Source: Candolleomyces eurysporus
Taxonomy: Eukaryota > Basidiomycota > Agaricomycetes > Agaricales > Psathyrellaceae
Assembly (NCBI GenBank): GCA_027579435.1
Contig: JANBPK010001474.1
Coordinates: forward strand, 1-64,000
DNA length: 64,000 nt
Reading direction: 5' to 3'
In this document: positions 1 to 11,688 of the stretch, piece by piece
How the letters are laid out: every line of letters begins with the position of its first letter
Position numbering within the stretch: position 1 is the stretch's first letter
Translations under genes and position numbers: made by a program
Notes under the pieces: generated by a model
What the model was told of the DNA's origin: nothing
The model's input: only the letters and a program-made list of their open reading frames with translations
The model's database searches: none

Positions 1-1442
1 GGAACAGAGACGAGAGTGCCGGAGTAGGTAGAGCCGATCTCACCGAACTTGATGTTGGAGAAGACGACCTGGGCATCAGGGTGGTTTTGCTGGACATCGT
101 CGGGCTTGCCAGAGTCGGTGGGGCAAGTACCACGAGCGATACCGGGCTTGCTGGCGTTAACGTTGGTGGGGTAGCTGGAGTCGAGCCAGAGCATGTTGGC
201 ACCGTGGTCATCCCAGATGGAGAGGACGAGGACGTGACCCTTGGCCAAGGAGCGACCCATGTGAGCGAGGCCACCCTGCTTCTGGAAGCTGGTAGCATCC
301 TCGAAAGCGCGCTTGGTATCGTCGCAGAACTTCTCGGTGATGGAATCCATAGGGTCGAGCAAGCCAGGGAAGTTGACCTTGGAGTTGGGGATGACCCTGC
401 CGTCCTGGACATAAAGTCGGCGAATCTCGACGAGGGTACCGGTGGTGGAGTTGTTGTCGGTGAGGAACTGTGTGACGACGGTCATCTTCTTGGTGGTGTC
501 GACGAACTTGCCAGGACCGTAGTATTCTCTGTGGCCCATGCGGTAGGAGTTGAAGTCGCAACCATCGGGGTCGCAAACACCATCGTGGCGAATGGGGGTA
601 CCACACTCTTGTCCTGAGCAGCGCTGCTGGCCACCGTCATTGTTGGTGCGGCAAGGATGGGGCGTGTAGGCAGTGGAGATGGAGTTGGCCTCCCAGATAT
701 CCATCTCACCGCAGCAAGTACCGTAGCCACCGGTACCAGCGTTGGGGTCAGTGGGAGATGCGTTCCAGCCTTGGACGTTACCCTGGATTCATCATCAGCA
801 TGTTTCTTGACATCGAATAAGAGAAGAACTCACCTCTCCGTTAATGTACTTGATATCACGAGCACATTGAGAGTCGCAATAACCAGTTCCGTACTTGGCA
901 CCAGCCTTGTTGCCGGAGTACCTAGCCGTACCGCCGTCCTGGTCCATCTGCACGAAGTAGAGGGCGCCATTGAGACCGCAAGGAAGCTTGGAAACATCGA
1001 CGTCGAAGGTGAACTCCTTGTTGAGGACGTTGAACATCTTGTACCTCGACTCGCTCTCCATGAGGTAGACACGGGAACCGACGTTGGTGTTCTCGCCACG
1101 GGTCACGAACTTGAGGGTGAGTGCGTTACCGCTGGTGGTGATACCGTACGTAGACTGGTAGTTGGCACCCTCGAGAGCGCACCGGGAAGCGCAGGTTGGT
1201 CCATCAGTGCAAATGGAAGTGTTCCAAGCCGATCCGGTGTAGCAGTTGGTGTAGTTGCCAGTTACGTGAGTCCAACGCCAGTTGGCGTCGAGGGAAACAC
1301 TACCGGCGCTTTGTGTGGTACAGCCGCTACGGGTACATTCCTGCCAAGGAAGACGAGGGTGGGTTTCAGTGGTGTAAGTGCCCACTTGCTGGCCGAGTAC
1401 GGCGACAGCAAGGGAGAGGGAGACGAGGGCAAGGTTGAGCAT
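1..1442 (-). CDS. GH7 cellobiohydrolase (Cel7A-type), copy 1, 3' end outside window
   Basis: Secreted exo-cellulase that releases cellobiose from cellulose chain ends. Exons run 1442-834 and 782 to the window edge, with a 51-bp GT-AG intron (783-833). The ATG at 1442 starts a hydrophobic signal peptide ending near AVLGQQ. About 460 residues are visible. The GH7 catalytic motif E-x-D-x-x-E lies in GEMDIWEAN (around residue 227), and cysteine-rich CBH motifs such as [10 protein letters not shown] are present. The reading stops in the catalytic-domain/linker border (GSTYSG), so presence of a CBM1 cannot be judged here. Intron position and protein match the four other GH7 genes in the window. Family assignment is firm; the exact product class (CBH rather than endoglucanase) is inferred from overall similarity to CBH I. 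Confidence 0.95.
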
Positions 1443-1496
1443 AGGTGAAGAAACCTGTCGAGGTCCGATGCCCCAAACAGTAGCAGAAGTTCAATC

Positions 1497-1527
1497 TTTA
1501 TACCATAGGGCCTGCGGATAAAGTCCG
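1497..1527 (-). promoter_or_regulatory. GH7-1 promoter: TATAAA box and inverted CGG-N7-CCG site
   Basis: On the minus strand TATAAA occupies 1502-1497, 55 bp before the ATG. CGG-N7-CCG occupies 1515-1527, 73-85 bp before the ATG. The same pairing is present upstream of all five GH7 genes. Confidence 0.55.
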
Positions 1528-2581
1528 GGTAGGCATGAAAGAGATCCCTGCAGAGAAAATACGGATACAGTTAATGCGCATTGTATCGACCATGCCCGTT
1601 CATCGTAGTCCCGCCTGAAATCTTACCGTCCTCGGCATCACCAAAGAAGACAACTCCATGTCCATTGAAGGGAGTAACGCCGTTCAAGTCCGATAGAACT
1701 TGTTGAAAAATGCCTTGATCTGTCGATCCGATGACCTTCCGGCTGGGGCTTGGTGGGTGGCACACGCTGGAACTTGAAGCATCTCCGGATTGTCTCTCTG
1801 CGTAGCCTTGTCAAATGCGGCCGAGCAATTCACCGAAGGCCACACTAAGATGTTATGTAATCATTCTGGAGTCGTCCTCTAGTTGTGTAACCTGTAGAGA
1901 AACACCTATCCGAGAATGAACCGATATTGTTTCGCCATGAACCTCTGTTGCAACGATTTTGGTCCACAGTGGAGAGCTAAGCAATTGGAGGGAAATTTAG
2001 GTATCTTTGAAATTTGTACCCACAAGCATCGCGGGATGTACGTGGAACGGAAATGCTTTTCGCAATCTTTCCTTAGAATCGAGCCTTCAAATCCCTTAAA
2101 CATTATATTGAGTCCCAGCGAAAATCAAGTGTACCGCAAACCAACATCCGCTCACCAGTTGAAGGATCCTGTATTCCCATTTGGGTAACCATGCTCACGG
2201 AAAAAGTGTGGGGAAGCGATTCCTTTCAGATTTCGATTCGGGAGCTTTTCAGAAATGCGGTCGATTGGTCAGGTAATCTGAAAAGTACTTGGTGAGCAGA
2301 GATCAATGTGTCGAGAGGAGGGGATGCCTGAAAAATGTGAACCAGGGTTTTGATAATTATATTTCTAAGCCCGACTGACAAAGTCGATGCCAAGCGCCTT
2401 TTTCCTTGGCTTATCTGTCTCGACGATGGAAACAAAAAAGTCTTCTGGAATGGATACCTCCTGCTCGACTCATACCCCCTCCCTTAACTTGCCAGCGCGT
2501 AGCAAAAGCGAACTCAAAGTCGTGCCAGCATATGCTATATGAATATCTGACGATAACGCCAACAGGAGATATCTACCACAC
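1528..2581. other. Intergenic, no gene seen
   Basis: Lies between the 5' side of GH7-1 and the 3' end of the uridine kinase gene. Only short open frames without family motifs or consistent splice sites are visible on either strand. It presumably holds the distal promoter of GH7-1. Confidence 0.5.
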
Positions 2582-4889
2582 TCATAGATAATATCTGTCG
2601 CCTGGTCCAGTCCTCAGCACCGGATCTTGCAGGAAAGGAGAGGGAACACTCACCTATCTGGCCCATTCCGGGCTGCATTAACCAAACCTTGTTCTTAGAA
2701 GGTTGCAAGTCTTCGAGCCACCCTTCCTTCATATGATCGTCAACGGCACCACATACAACCTTGACTCGGGGAAATGCGGCTCGCAGCACGGAAATGCCGC
2801 CTGTGCGGGCGACTAGGAAAGTAACGAAAACGATTCGTTCCTCCTGAACGCCATGGTCAAGGAGGACTCGAATTGCCATGAAAGCAGCAGCAGCAGTTGC
2901 AATCTAGGGAAGATAAGGAAGAGAAGAATAGGGGAGGGGAAAGTCGCATACTTGAGCATCTAGCAAGTAAACCCAGGTCTTCTCTGCAATATGTCTTTGA
3001 CGGATGGCGTTCGGTAGCATTACTTGAAGTAATAAAGGGTCTCCTGTCGCAAAATCTGACTGTATGAGGAGAGACCCTACAGGTGCGTTATTGATGACAC
3101 GCCGGAACCCGCGTTCCAAAGCACCACCACTGGACGGCTGGGGTAAACGGGGTAATCGCAGGCAAAGGAATGTGGGGGCCTCACGATCGCATGATTGTCA
3201 CACCACAGAGATACTAGCAACACGTCAAAAATTGTTCATCCAAATAGCAAAAGATTTTACCTCTGTGTTCAATTCTTGTCCCTGGTAATCCACCCCGACT
3301 GGTGTTGTCACCGTTTTCGGGACAAATGGTAAAAACTGGAGAGCGTGCTCGGCAAGCAATGTCGCGAGCCTGTCAGCAAAGAATACGAAATCTTGCCGAG
3401 AAGTTGTTGCATCCCTTAAGATCGTGAATATTCCCTACCACGAATTCTTCAAGACGGAGCGGGCAAAATCATAACTAACCGCTTACCTGTACTTGAGGTG
3501 TTGCTGGAAGTACGGTTAAATCTAGATCTTCTAGTCTGCTTTCTGGCGTGGACGAGCCTGATTTCGACGGAAGATAGAGATGTGGAATAGCGATCTTGTG
3601 GCGGAACCGCTTCGACCGCTCTTGGAACTGCTGGCGAATATGGGTGCATATTAAGTCAATTGCGACCTCATTGTTGGACCCAGGAACGATCTGCCTTGAC
3701 TTGAGCCTAAATTCGCCCACGAGTTATTCTCGGAAAACCCACAATATCTGCATGGGCAGCAGTGGGCCTGACGAAGTTGTCGTACGACGGCTTGACAAAC
3801 CTCAGATACCTTCGAAGTATGAGATTGGATGTTGCACCGTGGTACTGGATCAACTTACTGATCAAGGATCCCGTCTACATTGCGACTGCGCTCGTGAACA
3901 TCGCGTCTGATACGCCTGGCCAGCATGAGGTCGGAATCGCATTGGACGAAGACCTGCGAAGTATAAGTACCTTCTACAGACTGATGGCTATGTTTCCTCA
4001 CCTTCAGGTCGTATAGGGCCCTCAAAACAGGGTCAACGAGGGCCATGATACCCTCAGCTACACATATCCTCGTCAAAGTCGACCTTCGAAGGGAGGTGAA
4101 GATACCACGAACGAACCAATGATAATCGTTGCACCATAGAGATACTTGGTTTCTGGGAGTCGCTGATGCTCTGCGAATGAATAGATCGGGATATTTGACT
4201 GCTTACAGGCCTTGAGGTCGGCTAAACACTGCCAAGATTTAACCTAAATAAAACAAGCAAGAGAGGAAGGCGTACTGCGGCAAACATAGGCATATCAAGC
4301 GCGTCTGGGTGATCGAAATCCAGCATGTTGGCGTGGGCGAGGGCAAGCTCTTCTGGGGAGTGATATTTGTAGAAGCTATCCTGGCATTCGTAGACTCCAT
4401 GCTGAGTAAAGAGTCGAGCTATTGGGAGGCTGCAATTCACCTGAGAGAGGATAATCACGGTCGGTATCGAGCCAAGTTTCTTGACAAGCTGTCGTGCGAC
4501 ATGTGTCTGTGAACGAGCAGAATCAGATTCTGGACCTCAAAGAGTCGTGAGGTCTTGCCTTTCCACTCGCAGAGCCGCCTATTGTGATCTAGAAGTCAAC
4601 GTCTTGGTCATATTTGTGAGCAGCCATACTACTAACCGGCGACCCCAATAACGAAAGCATCACAGATACGCTGGCCGTCTTCACCGTACCTGAGAGCCCA
4701 AGTGGTAAGCAAGATGTTTTCAGGAATACTGTCGTGAAACATGGTAAAATGTGACCAATGATAAGTAACGAACCAAGGCGGACGACCATGAGATACGAGA
4801 ACTGTGTTCTTCTTGGACGTTATCTTGCCCTCCTGGCTTTCCTGTGTATCTAGCTGCTCCAGTGCCGGTGTCAAACGGATGCCAGCCAT
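2582..4889 (-). CDS. URK1: Uridine kinase with C-terminal UPRT-like domain (URK1/UCKL1 type)
   Basis: Pyrimidine salvage enzyme that phosphorylates uridine/cytidine. Fifteen exons were resolved, all phase-consistent, giving about 514 aa: 4889-4774, 4689-4637, 4578-4559, 4506-4441, 4380-4276, 4228-4117, 4057-4002, 3953-3859, 3809-3743, 3690-3487, 3434-3261, 3213-3185, 3129-2952, 2903-2654, 2601-2582. The Walker A motif GGSASGKT (about residues 57-64) is assembled from exons 2-4. Kinase motifs DSFYK, DFDHPDALD, EGIMAL and the RRIRRD lid follow. The C-terminal half matches the uracil-phosphoribosyltransferase-like domain (LCGVTIMRSG, ALERG, terminal GQIGDRYYL). The usual PRPP-loop ATG reads ATA in LLDAQIATA, so UPRT catalysis is doubtful. 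Intron 3 (4507-4558) is GC-AG. A decayed copy of its 5' part lies at 8255-8515. Confidence 0.93.
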
Positions 4890-5110
4890 GCTTAAGGGTG
4901 AAGGAGAGGGGTTGACGGAAAGAGGATAGGGCTAAGCAGAAACATTACATGGTGGATTACGCCAAGAGATCACTAGAGCGCGTGAACCGAGCCTCATTCC
5001 CGCATGCCATCTAAATTTAGACCAATCATAGAACCTTTCACTGGAACGAGGTCATGATTCAATTCAGTACATTGATAACTACATATTCGGATGTCTGCAA
5101 AGGGGTCTGG

Positions 5111-6845
5111 CTAGACACATTGGCTGTAGAACTGGTTAATCTGAGTGCAAACGGTTCCGGCAGCGCACTGAGTAGGTCCGGTATAGCCGACTCCAGCACT
5201 GAAAGGACGACTTCAGTGAAAAAGTGAAACTTCAACAGCAGAGGGAAAGAACGTACCATTGTCCGTACTTGGTCTGAGTCGCGGCTGGAGCAGGGTTCGT
5301 GGTGGAAGGATTGGTGGGAGTAGACGAAGGAGTGGTCCCTGTGGGAGGCGTACTAGTTCCGGAGGGAGGATTGTAGCCGGGCGGCAAGGGAGGCTGGGGG
5401 AGAGTAATAGGCGTGCCAGAATAAGTCGAACCGATGTCGCCGAACTTGATGTTTGAATATATGACTTGTGCGTCAGGGTGGTCGGCTTCAACTTGCTTCG
5501 GGTCCCCGGAATCAGTAGGGCAAGTCCCGCGAGCGATCCCGGGCTTCGCTGGGTCGGCGCTGACGGGGTAGCTACTGTCGAGCCAGAGCATGTTTGCGGT
5601 GTGGTCATCCCATATACTGAGGACGAGGACGTGACCCTTGGCTAAACTGCGACCCATATGAACCAGACCTCCTTGCTTCTGGAAGCTAGTCGCATCTTCG
5701 AAAGCACGCTTTGCGTCATCGCAGAACTTCTGGGAGAGAGAGTCGAACGGTTCGAGTAACCCGGGGAAGTTGACCTTGGAGTTGGGGATGACCCGACCAT
5801 CTTGGACATAAAGTCGGCGGATATCGACGAGGTTACCGGTGGTGGAGTTGTTATCGGTGATGAACTGGGTGACGACGGTCATCTTCTTAGTTGTATCAAC
5901 TGTCAACCCCGAGCCGTAGAACGTCCTGTCGCCCATGCGGAAGGAGTTGAAATCGCAACCGTCGGGATCGCAGATACCGTCGTGGCGAATGGGAGTACCA
6001 CACTGTTGACCCGTGCAGCGTTGCTGACCACCGTCATTATTGGTTTGGCAAGGATGGGGAGTGTACGCAGTAGCAATAGAATTGGCTTCCCAGATATCCA
6101 TCTCAGCACAGCAGGTGCCGAAGCCACCGGTACCTGCATTGGTATCGTTGGGAGATGGGTTCCATCCTTCAACATTAGCCTAAGATTTCATGAGTCAGTA
6201 AGGGTGTGGCTAGACGTTGAGCGTTCACTGACCTCTCCGTTAATATACTTGATATCTCGAGGGCATTGGGAGTCGCAGTAGCCCGTACCATACTTGGCTC
6301 CGGCTTTGTTCCCAGAGTGTTTCGACATCCCGCCATCCTCGTCCATCTGTACGAAATAGAGAGCGCCGTTTATGCCGCAAGGGAGCTTGGAGACATCGAC
6401 ATCGAAAGTGAATTCCTTGTTGAGGAGATTGAACATTTGATACCGGCTCTCGCTCGCCATCAGATAGACACGAGATCCAATGTTGGTGTTCTCTCCGCGA
6501 GTTACGAACTTGAGGGTGAGGGCGTTGCCGCTGGTACTGATGCCGTAAGTCTGTGTGTAGTTGGCACCCTCGAGCGCGCATCGGGAAGCGCATTGAGTCC
6601 CGCTGGTGCAGATAGACGTGTTCCACGTGTTTCCCGTATAGCAGTTAGTGTAGTTGCCGGTGATATGAGTCCAACGCCAGTTGGAATCCAGCGCGACCGC
6701 GCCGTTACTCTTGGACGTACAGCCGCTGCGAGTGCATTCTTGCCAGGTGAGGCGAGGATGGCTTTCCGAAGTGTAGTTACCAACCTGCTGTCCAAAGGAC
6801 GGAACAGCAAGCAGCAGGGAGGCAAGAATCAAGTAANGGGAGCAT
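5111..6845 (-). CDS. GH7 cellobiohydrolase with CBM1, copy 2
   Basis: Secreted cellobiohydrolase. Exons 6845-6233, 5257-6179 and 5111-5198 are joined by introns of 53 and 58 bp. The catalytic domain has the EMDIWEAN motif, followed by a Pro/Thr/Ser linker (around residues 465-505) and a CBM1 ending INQFYSQCV. The CBM1 is split by the last intron inside a Cys codon (TG|T). An N at 6837 breaks the signal peptide frame. Omitting it gives M-L-P-Y-L-I-L-A-S and a 540-aa protein, exactly the length of copy 3. The gene is near-identical to copy 3 (8731-10463), with which it forms part of a segmental duplication. Catalytically complete as read. Confidence 0.95.
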
Positions 6846-6894
6846 GGGGCAGAGACTGCGTGATGACAGGCAGCAGTACGACGGCGCCTTGACC

Positions 6895-6934
6895 TTTATA
6901 TCGGATCTGGCACAGAACGCGGAAGATTTCCGGC
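6895..6934 (-). promoter_or_regulatory. GH7-2 promoter: TATAAA box and CGG-N7-CCG site
   Basis: TATAAA on the minus strand at 6900-6895 (50 bp before the ATG at 6845). CGG-AAGATTT-CCG at 6922-6934 (77-89 bp before the ATG). Spacer and spacing are identical in GH7-3. Confidence 0.55.
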
Positions 6935-8060
6935 ATGCACTACCAGGACGAGATCGGAAACAGAGGTGCATGAACGGTAAAGCCAGTGCAAGAGGATTGT
7001 CACAAGGTCATAGAGCCAGAACTGGAAGGGTGCTGCTTCGTGAAGCCTTTTTGAATTGCAGATTGAGTTTCTTGGGAACCGTCACACCAGCTTCTTCGAG
7101 CCCAGACCAATTACAAGGATCATGCTGGGACAGATAGCAAGGCCTGCTGGCAATGCAAGCGGCAGAAAGGGTAGACAGTGTAAGCGCAAATATCGGTGCC
7201 TCTGAAGCACTGACATGCTCGGTTATGTTGTAGTATGTTGAAGACCATTGCCAAGTGTTCAGCGTAATTCAAACTCCGATTAGTCAACGTCTTGGCAAAC
7301 GCGGTGACTGCCCCGACATGGCTATTCTCCTCCACATACCCTCAGAATAGACTCAAACCGAAAACGATCCGAATGCTATCCGTTTTTCTTGGCTTTCTCG
7401 ATGCCTTTATTGGCTTGCCCTAAAAAGTGTTACTACAATTCGATAAATCAGTCGATCTACGCGCATTCGAGGGGGGTGGTTGAAACCGATCGATTGGGCT
7501 CCCCATTTCATCTAGTTCTGGTGCGTACCCAGCTTATCTGAGAGATAGCACATCTTGAAGGTCGAATCGGGCGTAACTGACATGCCAATCCCTCCCGGAC
7601 GAAGAGCCAAAACGCCTCCGACAGAACGATCCCGAGAGGTGAGCTGCCAGATCCTGCCACTTAACAAACACAACCCCTGCGATCTGGTCTTCAGACGCAT
7701 ATAGTGGATGCGTTCGCTCGCTCCTGTGCCAATCTCCGCAATGGTATTGAGCTTCGAGATACACTTGAACGACTTCACAACCCATCACTGACTGAGCTTC
7801 TTCTAATGATCGCCGTGACTCAGGCCCGTTGTTTGTCAGGATCAAAACGCCTAATAGTCAAATAGACAAATTTAGGCAGCGGACCGCCGTTTTGGGGTTC
7901 TGTGAAGGTTCCCCACATTCCCTTGGCACATCGATTGTAGTATGTCCTTGGTGCCAAGAATATGAAATTGGACAAGAAATCGCCGGAAATGTAGCTGAAG
8001 CTTTGGTAGGGAGTTCGGATCGAATTTAACAAACATTATTGAAAAGTATGTTCAGTCTAT
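6935..8060. repeat. GH7-2 upstream spacer, duplicated at 10553-11688
   Basis: About 1.1 kb without a gene. It is collinear with the spacer upstream of GH7-3: both contain the blocks around caaaccgaaaac, atgctatccg and gaacgatcccgagaggt, and both end in the 3' flank of a GH7 gene. A short hairpin, gcctaa to ttaggc, is at 7849-7877. It contains the promoter of GH7-2 and the former 3' flank of a deleted GH7 gene. Confidence 0.7.
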
Positions 8061-8515
8061 CTAAACACACTGGCTGTAAAACTGGCTGATCTGGGTGCAA
8101 GTCGTTCCTCCAGCGCACTGAGTAAGACTATTGCAGCCAACGCCGCCACTGAAAAGCAGAAAGATCAGAGATCGACGTCGTTACGAAAGAAAACAGGACA
8201 CTCACCACTGGCTGTACTTGGTTTGGGTGGCAACGGGTGCGGGGTTGGTCGTGTACCATATAAATACTTCGTTTCTGGGAGTCATTGACACTTCTCGAGG
8301 GAATAGATCGGGATATTGGACTACCAAGTGGTAATTAAAAGGTTTTTGGGAGTACTGTAGTGAAACATGGTAAAATGTGACCAATGATAAACAACGAACC
8401 GAGGTGAACGACCAGGAGATGCGAGAACTGTGTTCTTCTTGGACGTTATTATGCCCTCCTGGCCTTCCTGCGTAGCTAGCTGCTCCAGTGCCGGTGTCAA
8501 GCGAATGCCAGCCAT
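8061..8515 (-). pseudogene. Chimeric relic: uridine kinase exon 1 joined to GH7 linker-CBM1
   Basis: Read on the minus strand, 8515-8400 reproduces uridine kinase exon 1 (starts MAGIRLTPALEQL). Part of intron 1 follows down to about 8322, then a jump to intron-5/exon-6 sequence (8255-8320, matching 4132-4200). A second junction near 8253 enters the GH7 linker (TTNPAP) and a CBM1 with its own intron (donor GTGAGT), ending SQFYSQCV-stop at 8061. The CBM1 exon is still open but several conserved residues are changed. Two deletions explain it: uridine kinase exons 2-6, and everything from uridine kinase exon 7 through the GH7 catalytic domain. It is probably not functional; whether it is transcribed is unknown. 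Confidence 0.85.
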
Positions 8516-8730
8516 GCTTAAGGGTGAAGGAGACGGTTTGACGAAGAGGGTATAGGGCTGAGCAGAAACATTGCGCCGAGAGATAACCAGAGCGCGTGAA
8601 CTGAGCCTAATTCCCGCATGCCATCTAAATTTAGACCAATCATAGAATCTTTCACTGGAACGAGGTCATGATTCAAGGTAGCACATTTATAATTACATAT
8701 TCGAACGTCTGCAGAGGCGTCTATGTCTAT

Positions 8731-10463
8731 CTAGACACATTGACTATAGAACTGGTTAATCTGAGTGCAAACGGTTCCGGCAGCGCACTGAGTAGGTCCG
8801 GAATAGCCGACCCCAGCACTGAAAGGACGATTTTAGCGAAAAATTAAAACTTCAGCGGCAAAGGGAGAGAACGTACCATTGTCCGTACTTGGTCTGAGTC
8901 GCGGCTGGAGCAGGGTTCGTGGTGGAAGGATTGGTGGGAGTAGACGAAGGAGTGGTCCCTGTGGGAGGCGTACTAGTTCCGGAGGGAGGATTGTAGCCGG
9001 GTGGCAAGGGAGGCTGGGGGAGAGTAATAGGCGTGCCAGAATAGGTCGAACCGATGTCGCCAAACTTGATGTTTGAAAATATGACTTGTGCGTCAGGGTG
9101 ATCGGCTTCGACTTGCTTCGGGTCGCCAGAATCAGTAGGGCAAGTCCCGCGAGCGATCCCGGGCTTCGCTGGGTCGGCATTGACGGGGTAGCTACTGTCG
9201 AGCCAGAGCATGTTTGCGGTGTGATCATTCCATATACTGAGGACGAGGACGTGACCCTTGGCCAAACTGCGACCCATATGAACCAAACCTCCTTGCTTCT
9301 GGAAGCTAGTCGCATCTTCGAAGGCACGCTTTGCGTCATCGCAGAACTTCTGGGAGAGGGAGTCGAAAGGTTCGAGTAACCCAGGGAAGTTGACCTTGGA
9401 ATTAGGGATGACCCTACCGTCTTGGACGTAAACTCGGCGGATATCGACGAGGTTACCGGTGGTGGAGTTGTTGTCGGTGATGAACTGGGTGACGACGGTC
9501 ATCTTCTTCGTTGTATCGACTGTCTTGCCCGCGCCGTAGTACGTCCTGTCTCCCATGCGATAGGAGTTGAAATCGCAACCGTCGGGATCGCAGATACCGT
9601 CGTGGCGAATGGGAGTACCGCACTGTTGACCCGTGCAGCGTTGCTGACCACCGTCATTAGTGGTTTGGCAAGGATGGGGAGTGTAAGCAGTGGAGATAGA
9701 ATTGGCTTCCCAGATATCCATCTCAGCACAGCACGTGCCGTAGCCACCGGTACCGGCATTGGTATCGTTGGGAGATGGGTTCCATCCTTCAACATTAGCC
9801 TAAATTTTCACGGTCAGTAAGGGTGTGCCTCGACGTTGGGTGATCACTGACCTCCCCATTGATATACTTGATATCTCGAGGGCATTGGGAGTCGCAGTAG
9901 CCCGTACCATACTTGGCTCCGGCTTTGTTCCCGGAGTACTTCGACATCCCGCCATCCTCGTCCATCTGTACGAAGTAGAGAGCGCCGTTTATGCCGCAAG
10001 GGAGCTTGGAGACATCGACATCGAAAGTGAATTCCTTGTTGAGGAGATTGAACATTTGATACCGGCTCTCGCTCGCCATCAGATAGACACGAGATCCAAC
10101 GTTGGTGTTCTCTCCACGAGTTACGAACTTGAGGGTGAGGGCGTTACCGCTGGTGCTGATGCCGTAAGTCTGTGTGTAGTTGGCACCCTCGAGCGCGCAT
10201 CGGGAAGCGCATTGAGCCCCGCTGGTGCAGACAGACGTGTTCCAAGTGTTTCCCGTATAGCAGTTAGTGTAGTTGCCGGTGATATGAGTCCAACGCCAGT
10301 TGGAATCTAATGCGACCGCGCCGTTACTCCTGGTCGTACAGCCGCTGCGAGTGCATTCTTGCCAGGGGAGGCGAGGATGACTTTCCGAGGTGTAGTTACC
10401 AACTTGCTGCCCCAAAGACGGAGCAACAAGCAGCAAAGAGACGAGAAGTGAGTAGGAGAGCAT
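8731..10463 (-). CDS. GH7 cellobiohydrolase with CBM1, copy 3
   Basis: Secreted cellobiohydrolase of 540 aa. Exons 10463-9852, 9799-8877 and 8818-8731, introns 52 and 58 bp. The start at 10463 was chosen over an upstream in-frame Met because it gives a clean signal peptide ([18 protein letters not shown]). The catalytic motif EMDIWEAN, Pro/Thr linker and CBM1 ([12 protein letters not shown] to FYSQCV) are intact. It differs from copy 2 mainly by scattered substitutions (for example TYYGAGK for TFYGSGL), and the linker sequences are the same. Recent tandem duplicate of copy 2. Confidence 0.96.
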
Positions 10464-10512
10464 AAGACAGATGCTGCGTAATGAAAAGCAGGAGTACGAT
10501 GAGGCCTCAACC

Positions 10513-10552
10513 TTTATACTATCATACCTGGCGCAGATGCGGAAGATTTCCG
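10513..10552 (-). promoter_or_regulatory. GH7-3 promoter: TATAAA box and CGG-N7-CCG site
   Basis: TATAAA on the minus strand at 10518-10513, 50 bp before the ATG. CGG-AAGATTT-CCG at 10540-10552, 77-89 bp before the ATG. Confidence 0.55.
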
Positions 10553-11688
10553 GCATACATTACCAGGACGAGATCGGAAACGGAGGTGCATGAAAACTCA
10601 ATGCCAGTCCGGGAGGGTTGTCACAAGATCATCGAGCCAGAACCAGAAGGGTGCTGCTTCGTTTTTTGAATTACAGATTGAGATTCATGGGAACCGTCAA
10701 ACCAGCTTCTTCGAGCCCAAGCCAATTACAAAAATCAAGCTGAGACAGACGGAAAGACCTGCTGGCCATGCAGGCAGCAGAGAAGGTAGACAGCGTAAGC
10801 GTAAATGTTCGTGCCTTTGAAGTACTGAGATGGTCGGATGCATCCTAGTGAGTTGAGGACCGTTTGCCAAGCGTTGAATGCCATTCAAACTCCGATTGAC
10901 CTCAACGTCTTGGCAAACGCGACTGCCGACATTGGCTATTCTCCTCCACACATACCCTCAGAATAGGCTCAAACCGAAAACAAACCGAATGCTATCCGCT
11001 TTTCTTGGCTGTCTCGATGCCTTTATTGGTTGTCCATAAAAATGCTACTATAATTCGATCAATCAATCAATCTACTCACATTGTGGGGGTGGTTGAAACC
11101 GACCCATTGGGCTCGCCGTCCCATACAGTTCTGGTGCGTGCCCAGTTTAGCTGAGAGATAGCGCACGTTTGAAGGTCAGATCGGACGCAACTGACCTGCT
11201 ACGCTCCCCCGATGAGGAGCCACAACGCCAGCAGCAGAACGATCCCGAGAGGTGGCCCGCTAGATCCTACGAATCGGCAAAGACAGCCCTTGCGATCTGG
11301 TCTTCGGACGCATATAGTGGATGAGCTCTCCTTCCTTTGCCAATGTTGGCACTGGTATTGAGCTTCGACATACGTTTAGTACACGAACGACTTCACAGCC
11401 CATCACCGACTGAGCTTCTTCTGATGATCGCCGTGACTCAGGCCCGTTGTGAGNAAAAACGCCTAATAGTCAAATTGACGAATTTAGGCAGCGGACCGCC
11501 GTTTTGGGGTTCTTTGAAAGTTCCCCATATTCCCTTGGCACGTCCGCCGCGACATATCCTTGGTGCCAAGAACGCGAACGCGGACAAGAATCGTCGACAA
11601 TGTAGCTGAAACTTTGATAGAGAGTTCAAATCGAATTCAACAAACCATTGTGTGATACAGACATTGAAAGGTACTACGTTCAGTCTAT
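10553..11688. repeat. GH7-3 upstream spacer and GH7-4 3' flank; second copy of 6935-8060
   Basis: No gene seen. It aligns by eye along its length with 6935-8060. The 3' flank of GH7-4 holds a hairpin at 11461-11489 (gcctaa ... ttaggc), about 200 bp past the stop. A single N at 11454 adjoins an A run. Confidence 0.65.

Noticed and set aside
81..1448. Long plus-strand open frames opposite GH7 genes (also at 5802-6892, 9086-10310, 14602-15117)
   Set aside because: They are antisense shadows of GC-rich GH7 exons, without own motifs or splice signals.
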